A stretch of 8,478 bases of DNA from Comamonadaceae bacterium (GTDB taxonomy: Bacteria > Pseudomonadota > Gammaproteobacteria > Burkholderiales > Burkholderiaceae), in the NCBI GenBank assembly GCA_947505995.1, contig CANNNB010000094.1, positions 1 to 8,478 of the forward strand, in the 5' to 3' direction. Every line of letters starts with the position of its first letter. Position 1 is the first letter of the stretch. The notes under the pieces were generated by a model, which saw only the letters and a program-made list of their open reading frames with translations, ran no database searches and was not told the DNA's origin. Position numbers and translations under genes: made by a program. Positions 1 through 7,300 of this stretch are shown piece after piece.

Positions 1-382
1 CCACGGGTTGGCATGAAGTTTTGGTTTGAATTTGATTGGCATTTAAGCGAAATCCACTGCACTCGTTGTTTTCTTTTAAGCCGTTTTCGTTGCGATCAAT
101 GCTGAACAAAATTTGTTGGGGTATGACAGAGAAGTCTTCTTGCTCGCCACAAAACTGGCTAGGACAAAGAGGGTCTTGTGACGAGTTGAGTGTGCTGGCG
201 CTGTTGTGAAAATTGGCTCGTCGAATATCGTGAACCAAGGTGTCCAATAAGGCGCGGGTTTCTTGTTGTGCATGGCTCCTTTTTAAAATATCTCGATCGT
301 GGGCCCATTGAAAATTGACCCAAAACACAGCGGCACTTAGCACACTCAAGCCCAAGGCTATTCCAACCAATAGATTCACCAT
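1..382 (-). CDS. pilW: PilW-like minor pilin / type IV pilus assembly protein, 3' part cut by window edge
   Basis: Reading the minus strand from an ATG at 382 gives an open frame of 127 codons to the window edge. It starts MVNLLVGIALGLSVLSAAVF, a hydrophobic helix like that of PilW. Residues 52-58 read DIRRANF, a motif common just after the helix region in PilW proteins. Further on come a Cys pair, an IDRNENG stretch and SGFRL. PilW proteins are minor pilins that prime assembly of the type IV pilus in the inner membrane. The ATG lies inside the stop region of the upstream pilin gene (ATGGTGA, 7-nt overlap), so translation is probably coupled. The odd point is the N-terminus: aligned on the helix, the usual Gly at -1 is Leu and the Glu at +5 is Asn. 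Upstream in frame are only two TTG codons (388, 391), then ERRRK without a start codon. The family call is fairly sure; the start is not. Confidence 0.72.
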   Translation of the reverse strand, partial: MVNLLVGIALGLSVLSAAVFWVNFQWAHDRDILKRSHAQQETRALLDTLVHDIRRANFHNSASTLNSSQDPLCPSQFCGEQEDFSVIPQQILFSIDRNENGLKENNECSGFRLNANQIQTKTSCQPV

Positions 383-831
383 TTCCAACAACTTGCGGCG
401 TCGCTCAAAAAAGACGCATTGCTGGTTTGAAGGACTTTGGCATTTTCAGAAATGTGCAGGCTCATGCTGCTGCAAGCCGTATCACGACTTTGCAGGCCAA
501 CGGCTGTAGCATGCAGAACATAGCCTTGTGCATTGCTGCTTTGAAGACTCAACAGGTAATGCTTTGAAACAGAGTGTGAGCCTGCCCAATTGAGCTCACT
601 CAAAGAGCTGGCATATTGGGCATGCAAGCCGCGCCATTGCAATTGGCGCAGATGCAATTGCATGAGCGAGTTTTGGGCATCTTGCCGCCTTGTTTTTTGC
701 CATTGCAACTCAAGCTGCGGCAAGGCAATACCCATCAGTGTGCCAATGAGTGCAATGCTGACAAGTGACTCAATGAGGGTAAAGCCTGCTGTGGAATAGA
801 AGGCCCTTTGCGATTCAATTGTCATGTTCAT
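376..831 (-). CDS. Type IV pilin-like protein (PilE-type minor pilin)
   Basis: This 151-residue protein has a classic type III (prepilin) signal. A 16-residue leader ending in Gly is followed by FTLIE, so PilD-type peptidase should cut at G16/F17, with Glu at +5. The hydrophobic N-terminal helix runs to about residue 38. It is followed by an amphipathic stretch (QKTRRQDAQNSLMQLHLRQ) typical of PilE-type minor pilins. The C-terminal part has DTACSSMSL and a final SCWKW; two Cys residues there could form the D-region disulfide. The leader carries one Arg. It would be inserted in the inner membrane and incorporated in, or prime, a type IV pilus. It is followed at once by the overlapping PilW-like gene and diverges from the FimT-like gene. 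A second Met at 825 could also be the start; neither has a good Shine-Dalgarno sequence. The exact minor-pilin name cannot be set from sequence alone. Confidence 0.85.
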   Translation of the reverse strand: MNMTIESQRAFYSTAGFTLIESLVSIALIGTLMGIALPQLELQWQKTRRQDAQNSLMQLHLRQLQWRGLHAQYASSLSELNWAGSHSVSKHYLLSLQSSNAQGYVLHATAVGLQSRDTACSSMSLHISENAKVLQTSNASFLSDAASCWKW

Positions 832-941
832 GAACAGAGCATGAACTACAAGCTGAAGATTTCAATGGCATTGACTTGCAGCGACTTGAAAATGGGGCCG
901 AATGTAAGCGCTTTGATGCGCCACGCATTGATGATCTGAGT

Positions 942-1526
942 ATGAATTTCAATTTAAACGCTGAGGGCTACAGTTTGATCGAAACACTGTTCATGCTGTT
1001 TATTTTGGCGGTGCTGTGCAGCACAGTTGCTTTCTCATTCAAGGGTTTGCAAAACAGGGCAAAGCTTCAAGCAGTTTCTGAAGAATTGCTGAGCGATGTA
1101 CTCAGTGCCAGAACCGAAGCCTTGCGCCGAGAGCGACGCGTCACCCTGTGTGTTGCCACCATCGATACAGCCGCGCAAGCCGCATTGCCAACGCGCTGCG
1201 CTGCCAATGGCAGCGCCACAGCTTGGCATCACGGTTGGCTGGTGTTTGAAGACGCCAATAGCAACGCTGTGTGGGATGAGGGAGAGGACCTGATCAAGCA
1301 ACGATTGCGCATCAGCCCTCAGGTTTCGGCTACGGGCAACAACACTGTCAGTCGGTTTGTTTCGTTTGGTGCAAGTGGCCGCAGCTTGTCATTGAATGGT
1401 GCTTTTCAAGCAGGAACTATTACCATTTGTGAGCGCGACGCAAAGGCCAAGGAGGGCTGGTTGCTGGTCGTGAATGCAGTGGGTCGTGCCCGCTTAGACA
1501 AAGGGCAGATTGCCATCTGCCCTTGA
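942..1526 (+). CDS. fimT: FimT/GspH-type pseudopilin
   Basis: From the ATG at 942 this is a 194-residue pseudopilin. The leader MNFNLNAEG is followed by YSLIE, giving a prepilin cleavage site after Gly9 with Glu at +5 and a hydrophobic helix. The rest fits the GspH/FimT domain: an LCVA...RC segment with two Cys, then GWLVFEDANSNAVWDEGED, then FGASGRSLSLNG, then TITICERD and a VGRARLDKGQIAIC end. FimT acts in type IV pilus systems and has been linked to pilus assembly and DNA uptake in other bacteria. The leader has no basic residue, which is unusual. The frame stays open upstream to a TTG at 876, which would give a 31-residue leader with Lys and Arg. I prefer 942 for normal leader length, but neither start has a clear ribosome binding site. 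It diverges from the pilin pair and converges on nrdR, ending 2 nt before the nrdR stop. Confidence 0.82.
   Translation: MNFNLNAEGYSLIETLFMLFILAVLCSTVAFSFKGLQNRAKLQAVSEELLSDVLSARTEALRRERRVTLCVATIDTAAQAALPTRCAANGSATAWHHGWLVFEDANSNAVWDEGEDLIKQRLRISPQVSATGNNTVSRFVSFGASGRSLSLNGAFQAGTITICERDAKAKEGWLLVVNAVGRARLDKGQIAICP
1501..1524. terminator. Hairpin overlapping the fimT stop, likely terminator between converging genes
   Basis: AAGGGCAGAT and ATCTGCCCTT form a perfect 10-bp stem around a TGCC loop. The 3' arm includes the first base of the fimT TGA. On the plus strand it is followed by GAATTTATTT, a modest T-rich tail, so it could end fimT transcription. On the minus strand it lies just past the nrdR stop, but only a three-base T run follows, so termination of nrdR by it is less sure. 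It is the only strong hairpin between the two genes. Confidence 0.6.
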
Positions 1527-1528
1527 AT

Positions 1529-1978
1529 TTATTTGCTCACTTCGTCAACCAGCAACTTGAAGTCATCAATGTCTTCAAAGCTTCGGTATACGCTGGCAAA
1601 TCGAACGTAGGCCACTTTGTCGAGCTTCTTCAATTCGCGCATGACAAGCTCGCCAATTTTGTTGGAAGCCACTTCGCGTTGGGCTAAGTTCAGCAACTTT
1701 TCTTCAATGCGTTCAATGGCGGAATCAACTTGTTCTATGCTTACGGGGCGTTTGCGCAGAGCCAAGTTCATACTGCCGCGCAATTTCACACGTTCGTATT
1801 CGATGCGTCTGCCATCTTTTTTGACAATGGCCGGGAAGTTCACTTCTGGCCGCTCGTAGGTCGTAAAGCGCTTTTCGCACGCCGCACATTGACGGCGGCG
1901 GCGAATCAGATCGCCATCTTCAGCCAGACGTGTTTCCACCACTTGGGTGTCGTTGTGGCTGCAGAAGGGGCACTTCAT
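1529..1978 (-). CDS. nrdR: Transcriptional repressor NrdR
   Basis: The 149-residue product has the standard length and layout of NrdR. A zinc ribbon comes first (Cys3, Cys6, Cys31, Cys34, with CPFC and CAAC), including the basic stretch RRRRQC. An ATP-cone domain follows from about residue 49 to 139 ([15 protein letters not shown]... [27 protein letters not shown]). NrdR binds NrdR boxes upstream of ribonucleotide reductase genes. It represses them when the ATP-cone carries dATP with ATP, so it adjusts deoxynucleotide supply. Its ATG overlaps the glyA stop as ATGA, which points to translational coupling in a glyA-nrdR operon. No ribonucleotide reductase gene is in this window. Nothing looks damaged, and the start is fixed by the overlap and by the conserved MKCPFC N-terminus. 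Confidence 0.97.
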   Translation of the reverse strand: MKCPFCSHNDTQVVETRLAEDGDLIRRRRQCAACEKRFTTYERPEVNFPAIVKKDGRRIEYERVKLRGSMNLALRKRPVSIEQVDSAIERIEEKLLNLAQREVASNKIGELVMRELKKLDKVAYVRFASVYRSFEDIDDFKLLVDEVSK

Positions 1979-3219
1979 TTGTAAACAGGGAACCGAGCGG
2001 TTAAGGCATTGACCTTGGCGCGAACAGCTTCAATGTTGGCAGGATCGCGGGGGTTGTCTAGTACATCGGCAATGAGATTGGCAGTCATGCGCGCCTCTTC
2101 GTCCATGAAGCCACGGGTGGTCATGGCGGGTGTGCCAATGCGCACGCCGCTGGTGACCATGGGTTTTTCGGGGTCGTTTGGAATGGCGTTTTTGTTGATG
2201 GTCATGTGTGCATGCCCCAACACGGCTTCAGCTTCTTTGCCGGTAATGCCTTTGGGACGCAAATCAACCAACATCACATGGCTTTGCGTGCCACCACTCA
2301 CAATGCGCAGACCACGTTGCGTGAGTGTTTCGGCCACAATTTGAGCGTTCTTGATGACTTGTTGTTGGTAAGCTTTGAAGTCGGGTGCCATGGCCTCTTT
2401 GAAAGCAACTGCCTTGGCAGCAATCACGTGCATGAGCGGGCCGCCTTGCAGGCCAGGAAAAATAGCGCTGTTGATGGCTTTTTCATGCACGGCCTTCATC
2501 AAAATGATGCCACCGCGTGGGCCACGCAAGCTTTTGTGTGTGGTGGAGGTGACCACGTCTGCGTGGGGCACAGGGTTTGGGTAGACGCCAGCGGCAATGA
2601 GGCCCGCATAGTGCGCCATGTCGACCAAGAAAATAGCGCCTACATCTTTGGCTACTTTGGCAAAGCGCGCAAAGTCAATGTGCAAACTGTAGGCAGATGC
2701 GCCAGCAATGATGAGCTTGGGCTTGGTTTCGTGAGCCTTTTTCTCCATGGCATCGTAGTCAATGACTTCGTTGGCATCGAGGCCATAGCTGACGACGTTG
2801 AACCATTTGCCACTGATATTCAGCGGCATGCCGTGTGTGAGGTGGCCACCTTCGGCCAAGCTCATGCCCATGATGGTGTCACCGGGCTTTAAGAACGCCA
2901 GAAAAACAGCCTCATTGGCCGATGCGCCGCAGTGCGGTTGCACGTTGGCAGCGTCAGCGCCAAATATGTGTTTGACGCGGTCAATGGCCAATTGCTCGGC
3001 AATGTCAACATATTCGCAACCACCGTAGTAACGCTTGCCAGGGTAGCCTTCGGCGTACTTGTTGGTGAGTTGTGAGCCTTGAGCCGCCATGACTGCAGGT
3101 GATGCGTAGTTCTCGCTGGCAATCAGCTCAATGTGATGCTCCTGGCGGGCGTTTTCAGCCTGGATGGCTGCAAAAATCTCGGGATCGGTTTGTTCAATCA
3201 GAATATTTCTTGAATACAT
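1975..3219 (-). CDS. glyA: Serine hydroxymethyltransferase GlyA
   Basis: GlyA converts serine and tetrahydrofolate to glycine and 5,10-methylene-tetrahydrofolate in the cytosol, using pyridoxal phosphate. The sequence has family landmarks in order: [57 protein letters not shown], then [13 protein letters not shown] with the PLP lysine. That lysine is residue 229 when counted from the start chosen here, as in the E. coli enzyme. It ends in ARFPVYK. I chose the ATG at 3219 (414 residues) because related proteins begin MY.RN and a GAGG lies 6 nt upstream. An in-frame ATG at 3231 adds four residues (MRPA) and has its own AAGGA 8 nt upstream, so 418 residues is possible. A ZTP riboswitch precedes it, and nrdR follows with a 4-nt overlap. 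Both suit control by folate one-carbon status. Confidence 0.97.
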   Translation of the reverse strand: MYSRNILIEQTDPEIFAAIQAENARQEHHIELIASENYASPAVMAAQGSQLTNKYAEGYPGKRYYGGCEYVDIAEQLAIDRVKHIFGADAANVQPHCGASANEAVFLAFLKPGDTIMGMSLAEGGHLTHGMPLNISGKWFNVVSYGLDANEVIDYDAMEKKAHETKPKLIIAGASAYSLHIDFARFAKVAKDVGAIFLVDMAHYAGLIAAGVYPNPVPHADVVTSTTHKSLRGPRGGIILMKAVHEKAINSAIFPGLQGGPLMHVIAAKAVAFKEAMAPDFKAYQQQVIKNAQIVAETLTQRGLRIVSGGTQSHVMLVDLRPKGITGKEAEAVLGHAHMTINKNAIPNDPEKPMVTSGVRIGTPAMTTRGFMDEEARMTANLIADVLDNPRDPANIEAVRAKVNALTARFPVYK

Positions 3220-3225
3220 GGCAGG

Positions 3226-3281
3226 CCTCATTGGATGGTTCCTTGCACAATTGAGGTGCTGTAAACCTCAAAATGGCAAGG
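3226..3281 (-). promoter_or_regulatory. Putative expression platform of the glyA riboswitch (alternative hairpins over two ribosome binding sites)
   Basis: Between the aptamer and glyA, TTGAGGT (3271-3265) and ACCTCAA (3257-3251) form a perfect 7-bp hairpin with a 7-nt loop. It is enclosed by CCTTGC (3281-3276) pairing with GCAAGG (3246-3241). That outer stem would hide most of the AAGGA Shine-Dalgarno sequence of the ATG at 3231. In a competing fold CCTCA (3256-3252) pairs with TGAGG (3230-3226), which would hide the GAGG used by the ATG at 3219. No T-run follows either hairpin, so translational rather than transcriptional control is the better guess. The pairings are read from the sequence; the switching role is inferred. 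Confidence 0.55.
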
Positions 3282-3283
3282 GC

Positions 3284-3443
3284 TGCCCAGGCGAACGGCT
3301 GAAACCTTGTGCCCCTGAATACTGGAACAAGGTGCACGCTCCCTAGTGGTTGAAGGTGGGGAAAACCCACCAATTTCCACGTCCGAGGCTGGCACGCTAT
3401 GAAAAGCGAGGGCCAGGCTCCTATCGCCAGTTGCGCACACCCT
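3284..3443 (-). promoter_or_regulatory. ZTP/ZMP riboswitch aptamer (pfl motif) upstream of glyA
   Basis: P1 is formed by GGUGUGCGC (3441-3433) and GCGUGCACC (3339-3331), nine consecutive pairs including two G-U. After P1 comes AACUGGCG, matching the family's ACUGGCG segment. A hairpin with GGUGGG/CCCACC (3371-3366/3360-3355) below a UUUUC loop matches P2, followed by GGGAGC just before the P1 3' strand. After a variable P3-like hairpin (CUUGU/ACAAG area, 3331-3306) comes CGCCUGGGCA (3293-3284), the family's 3' conserved segment. GGCG (3428-3425) can pair with CGCC (3293-3290) as the known pseudoknot. The family senses ZTP and ZMP, which build up when 10-formyl-tetrahydrofolate is short, and glyA is a known target. 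Unusual here is an extra hairpin (3420-3385: GAG-C-CUGGC with GCCAG-C-CUC) between the pseudoknot strand and P2, making the aptamer long. The match is from memory, not a covariance search. Confidence 0.85.
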
Positions 3444-3525
3444 AAGTGTAGCCGAGGAGGTGTCCAGTTGCATTAAGGCCGGTTTTATTGGGCCGCCTGC
3501 TTGGGGCTAAATGGACCGCAAGGAT

Positions 3526-4317
3526 TCACTTTTTGGGGCTAGGGTTGTCCTTGGCTTGGGTGTCTTTTGAATTCTTGGCTATGGCTTGACGCAGGCGTTC
3601 TTGTTCAGCCAAAACACGCGCTAAGTATTCAGTTTCTTGGGAAACCGACTCCTCGCCTGCCTTGTAAAGTCGGAGTCCCTCCTCAAGGCTGCCAGTCAAA
3701 TCAATACATTCTTTGAGAATTTTGACGCCAATTCTGAGGTTTGTTTTGGGGTCGAAAATGGCCATGGCCCCTCCGTAGGGGGTGAATTGTTCAGAATGAA
3801 CTTCAGCGATAACTTGCATCAGACCCTTTGCTCCCGTAGGACTGTTGGCAAAGGGGTTGTAATTGGACTCAACGCCTATGACCGCCAGAATTAAAGTGGG
3901 GTCAAGTGCCGACCGATCGGCCAAGTCAAATACTTCCAAAATCAAGGCGTTCAAAGGTTCTGGCGCAACCCTGTATTTGCTTTTCACAGCTTGAACCAGG
4001 TTCAATTGGAGGGGCGACAGATCTGTTGCTGGCGCGGCCAAGCTTCTCAGCAATACTTTTTGCTGTTCGTCCTCCGCATCAGAAATGTGAAGACGTGTAA
4101 ATAGCCAGCCCTGCACGCTTTGCACGGTCAGAGTGCGAACCTCTGGGCGAGCCAGAGCCAGCATGCAGAGGATCAAGGCAAGCAACCCCAGCACTGCAAA
4201 ACTGTGATGGGAAATGTTCACAAAGCCACGGCCAATATCACCCCCAAAGGTCAAAAGTCCGCGCCAAAAGCGAAGGATAAATTGCCCAGCGGTTTCATGA
4301 AAGGGGGGGTGAGGCAC
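3526..4317 (-). CDS. Membrane-anchored lytic transglycosylase (SLT domain)
   Basis: The C-terminal half is a lytic transglycosylase (SLT, goose-lysozyme-like) domain. It has AVIGVESNYNPFANSPTGAKGLMQVI with the catalytic Glu at residue 150, then FDPKTNLRIGVKILKE, then a YKAGEE...YLARVLAE end in place of the usual YNAG/YVxKV motifs. Such enzymes cut the MurNAc-GlcNAc bond of peptidoglycan and form a 1,6-anhydro end. A hydrophobic stretch at about residues 40-56 (FAVLGLLALILCMLAL) should anchor it in the inner membrane with the domain in the periplasm. The C-terminus is a polar, Lys-rich tail. I place the start at the GTG at 4317 (263 residues). The frame extends to a TTG at 4362, but a perfect TATAAT lies at 4351-4346, between the two, so a transcript from it would lack the TTG. 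No good Shine-Dalgarno sequence is seen at either. The subfamily is not resolved. Confidence 0.87.
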   Translation of the reverse strand: MPHPPFHETAGQFILRFWRGLLTFGGDIGRGFVNISHHSFAVLGLLALILCMLALARPEVRTLTVQSVQGWLFTRLHISDAEDEQQKVLLRSLAAPATDLSPLQLNLVQAVKSKYRVAPEPLNALILEVFDLADRSALDPTLILAVIGVESNYNPFANSPTGAKGLMQVIAEVHSEQFTPYGGAMAIFDPKTNLRIGVKILKECIDLTGSLEEGLRLYKAGEESVSQETEYLARVLAEQERLRQAIAKNSKDTQAKDNPSPKK

Positions 4318-4325
4318 AGCTTGAA

Positions 4326-4353
4326 TTGGATTAGAGGAACAGTGAATTATAAA
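4326..4353 (+). promoter_or_regulatory. Candidate promoter of the DUF349 gene
   Basis: TTGGAT (4326-4331) and TATAAA (4348-4353) are separated by 16 nt on the plus strand. Transcription would begin near 4360, leaving only about nine bases before the ATG at 4369. The -10 overlaps that of the divergent transglycosylase promoter. The -35 match is weak (3 of 6 to TTGACA). Confidence 0.35.
4346..4351 (-). promoter_or_regulatory. Candidate -10 element of the lytic transglycosylase promoter
   Basis: The minus strand reads TATAAT, a perfect sigma70 -10, preceded by a run of eight T. No convincing -35 is found 16-18 nt upstream (AAGCAT is the hexamer at 17 nt). If used, transcription starts near 4339, upstream of the GTG at 4317 and downstream of the TTG at 4362. 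Confidence 0.4.
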
Positions 4354-4368
4354 AAAAATCAAAAATAG

Positions 4369-7300
4369 ATGCTTTCTGCATATCGAGGCCCGTCTTCCTC
4401 GGTGAAAATAGCTTCTTTATCTTTTTGTGTTGTGACTGTGACTTCTTCTTCTCCTAAGACCCCAGACTTGCAAGCCCTAGACAACTTGACCGGGGGTGCC
4501 TTTACCGCTCAAACATCCGGTGAGCGAGCCGCCAAATTGCGTGATTGGCTTCAGACTGAGCCATCCCAAGAAGACTTGCAGCACGTTTACAAAGAGGTCT
4601 CGGTGCGAGACAAAGGCGCTGCCAAAGTACTTCGAGAAAAGTTGGATGAGTTGAAGCGAGCGCATGGCCAAGATGTATTGGCCTCTGAATGGGCCGAACG
4701 GGCCAATGCCATGTTGACGTCTTCGCGTTTGAACATTGCCGATGCCATGGCTTGGCAAAGAGATGCCGCCAAAGCAGGTGCACCGCTTTCGCGTGAACCC
4801 TTGGCAAGCCTCAAGCTGCAATTGAATGAAAAAATCAAAGCAGTTGAAGATTTGCAGCACCAAGTCATGGTGCAGCGCGAAACAGCAGTGCTGTTGGCGC
4901 AACGCATTGAAGTGCTTTCTACCAAAAGTTTGAAAGAAGCTACTGCTGCCAATGAACTCTTGCAGTCAGATGTGGCAAATTGGCATCAACAAGCCCATGC
5001 CCTCACTGAAGACGGATCTTGGCACAGTGTTGATTTGAAATTTCCGCCTCAACTCGATGCTTCTCGGCACCAATTAAGCAGTGTTTGGGAGGCCTTTGAA
5101 GGCGCTTTGTTTCAGGCCAAATCGGCCAGAGAAGATGCCAATGAAATTTTGCCTTCTGTCCCTGTTTGGGCCGAGGAAATTCGATTGGCACGTGGCGGGC
5201 ACAGCGGCCATTCAACCGGTCAAGCCGAGCAAGATAAGCAAGATAAACAAGATAAGCACACTGCAGATTCTTCGTTTGCGGCCAATGCATCGCAGACAGG
5301 CGCCGATGGTGCAAGCGCTGAGTCCGACAACAAGCCTGGCAAAACTCCCAAGGTCAGCAACACCAAAATGGACCCCGCGCAAAGATTGGCTTTGCGCGAA
5401 GCTGCCAACCAAGCTGTCACAGGTGCCATGACCTTGTTGTCAGCTGAGAACAATGAAGCCAACTTACTGCTTCTCAAACAAGCACTGAAGGACCATGGGC
5501 GCAACATGGATACCAACATGGACTTGAAAGTCCATGAGGCTTTAATCGCGGCGGGTGATACAGAGGGTTGGCAGCGTCATGTTGCTGATCAATCGCGTTT
5601 GGCATTGGTTTTGAAGGCGGAAGGCCTGTTCAAAAAAGTACCTGTCAAAGCACAAGTCGTCACAGAAGTCGTCACAGAAGTTGCTACTCAAGTACAAGAA
5701 GTAGCGCAACAGGATGACGACATACGGGCTGAACCTGAAGTTGGTAGTGAAAGTGTTGCCAACGTAAGTGTTGCCAATGATCCAGTAATTCATGTGGCAG
5801 AAACAACTTCTGCAACCCCAACCCCCGCCAAGGAGGAGTTTCACCTTGAACCCACCGTGGGCGGTCGAAAAATGCAAGACGCCTTGCGGCAGTTGCGTGA
5901 GGAGTGGAAAAAAGCCGATCAAGGGGGCTTGCCAAATCATGCACTTTGGAAGCGCTTTGATGCTGCATGCAACAACGCCTACAAAGTGGTTCAAACCTGG
6001 CTGGACAAAATCAAACACGAAGCCAGTGAGCACCGCGCTCAACGCTTGGCATTGATTGAAGAGGTGAAGGCTTGGGGTGAGGCCAATGCTGAAAATGCAG
6101 ATTGGCGTGCGCACTTGCGGGCGTTGCATCAGTTTGGCGATCGCTGGCGCTCGGCCGGTCATTTGAGTGAAAAAGCTTTTGCAGAACTGCAACCCCTTTG
6201 GAGGCAGGCTCTGAACAAAGCAGCAGCACCTTTGGAAGCGGCTCAAAAAGCCAGCACTGCTAGACGCCAAGCCTTGATTGCAGAAGCTGAACAGCTTGGA
6301 GCAGCACCACTTTTGCGAGTCGATGCGGTCAAAGCTTTGCAACAAAACTGGCAAACGGAAGCGCAAAGCGTTCCCATGGATCGCCGCATTGAACAAAAAA
6401 TGTGGGAGGCTTTTCGCAAACCCATTGATGAAGCTTTCAGTCGCAAAACCAACTCGCGTGAGCACGTTTCAAATGTCCCCTTATCGGCTCACGACCGACT
6501 GGTGCTAGATGCATCCAATGAATTGAAAGCGGCCAACGCCTCGGGCGATGTTCAAAAAATAAAGACAGCCATGGCTGCTTTGGACGCGGCACTGAAAGGG
6601 CAAGCCAAGGCCAATGCCGATGTCGTTCCTGCTTCTGTGGCGGTTGAAATTAGTGCCCATGAAGCGCCTGCAACAGAATCAAATGACTCTGAAACAGATT
6701 CGTCTTCTAACCAAGCCCCAGAGCCCGTCAAACCCGTTGAAGCACCCAAGCCAGCGCGCCCCTTGGTGGCCATGCGGGGTGATGACCGCCCTGGTCAAAA
6801 GAAATCGGTACCCACACCAGCAGGTCGCGGCGGGCCAGGAGATCGCCGAGATGGCAAGGGGGCTCCGCGCTCTGACAAAGGCGGTTTTGGTGATAAGAAT
6901 GGCGGTCGTTTTGACCGAGGTGTTGATCGTGGTGATCGTGAAGAACGTGGCCCGCGTCTTGGTGATGCTGCTTTCAGAGCCCAGCGCGATGCCATGGAGC
7001 ACGCAGAAATGGCCTTGCGCAAGCTGGCCGCGCAGGCTCATGGTGAGTCCTTAACGCACTTGCTTGCTGCATGGGAAAAGCGCCAAGCCGACTTGGTGCC
7101 CACGGCACAAGATCTGGGTCGCAATGTCAACCTAGCTGCAAGGGCCGCGTGGTCACAAGCGGTTAGCCAAGCTCCTGCCGCTACTGCAGGCGAAGCCATT
7201 TTGCGTTTGGAAATGGCTGCTGAAGTGCCAACGCCTGCAGAGAATTTGAATGAGCGACGCGCGTTGCAACTTCAATTGCTCACTCGCAAAAACCAACCTG

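Noticed and set aside
832..941. Divergent promoters between the pilin and fimT genes
   Set aside because: TTGACT at 871 is a good -35, but no acceptable -10 follows at 15-19 nt, and nothing better is seen on the minus strand.
2206..2892. 228-residue open frame antisense to glyA
   Set aside because: It lies opposite highly conserved glyA codons, shows no family features and has no neighbouring expression signals.
3265..3450. 6S RNA (ssrS) upstream of glyA
   Set aside because: The ACCUUGU/ACAAGGU hairpin followed by UUUCAGCC resembles the 3' part of 6S RNA. The ZTP aptamer accounts for far more: the nine-pair P1, ACUGGCG, GGGAGC, CGCCUGGGCA, the pseudoknot and the glyA context.
3228..3473. 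81-residue open frame on the minus strand upstream of glyA
   Set aside because: It covers the riboswitch almost exactly, its sequence matches no protein family I know, and its only conservation-like features are RNA elements.
3445..3476. Promoter with -10 TACACT (3450-3445) for the glyA leader
   Set aside because: The start would fall near 3438, inside the 5' strand of P1, and the -35 is poor. The true start is probably farther upstream, but I found no convincing hexamer pair there.
3478..3500. Terminator after the transglycosylase gene
   Set aside because: GGCC/GGCC around a short AT-rich loop gives only four pairs and no T-run on the minus strand.
5542..6465. Long open frame antisense to the DUF349 gene
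   Set aside because: It is Cys- and Phe-rich with no recognisable domain and lies opposite clear DUF349 coding sequence, so it is a shadow of that gene.
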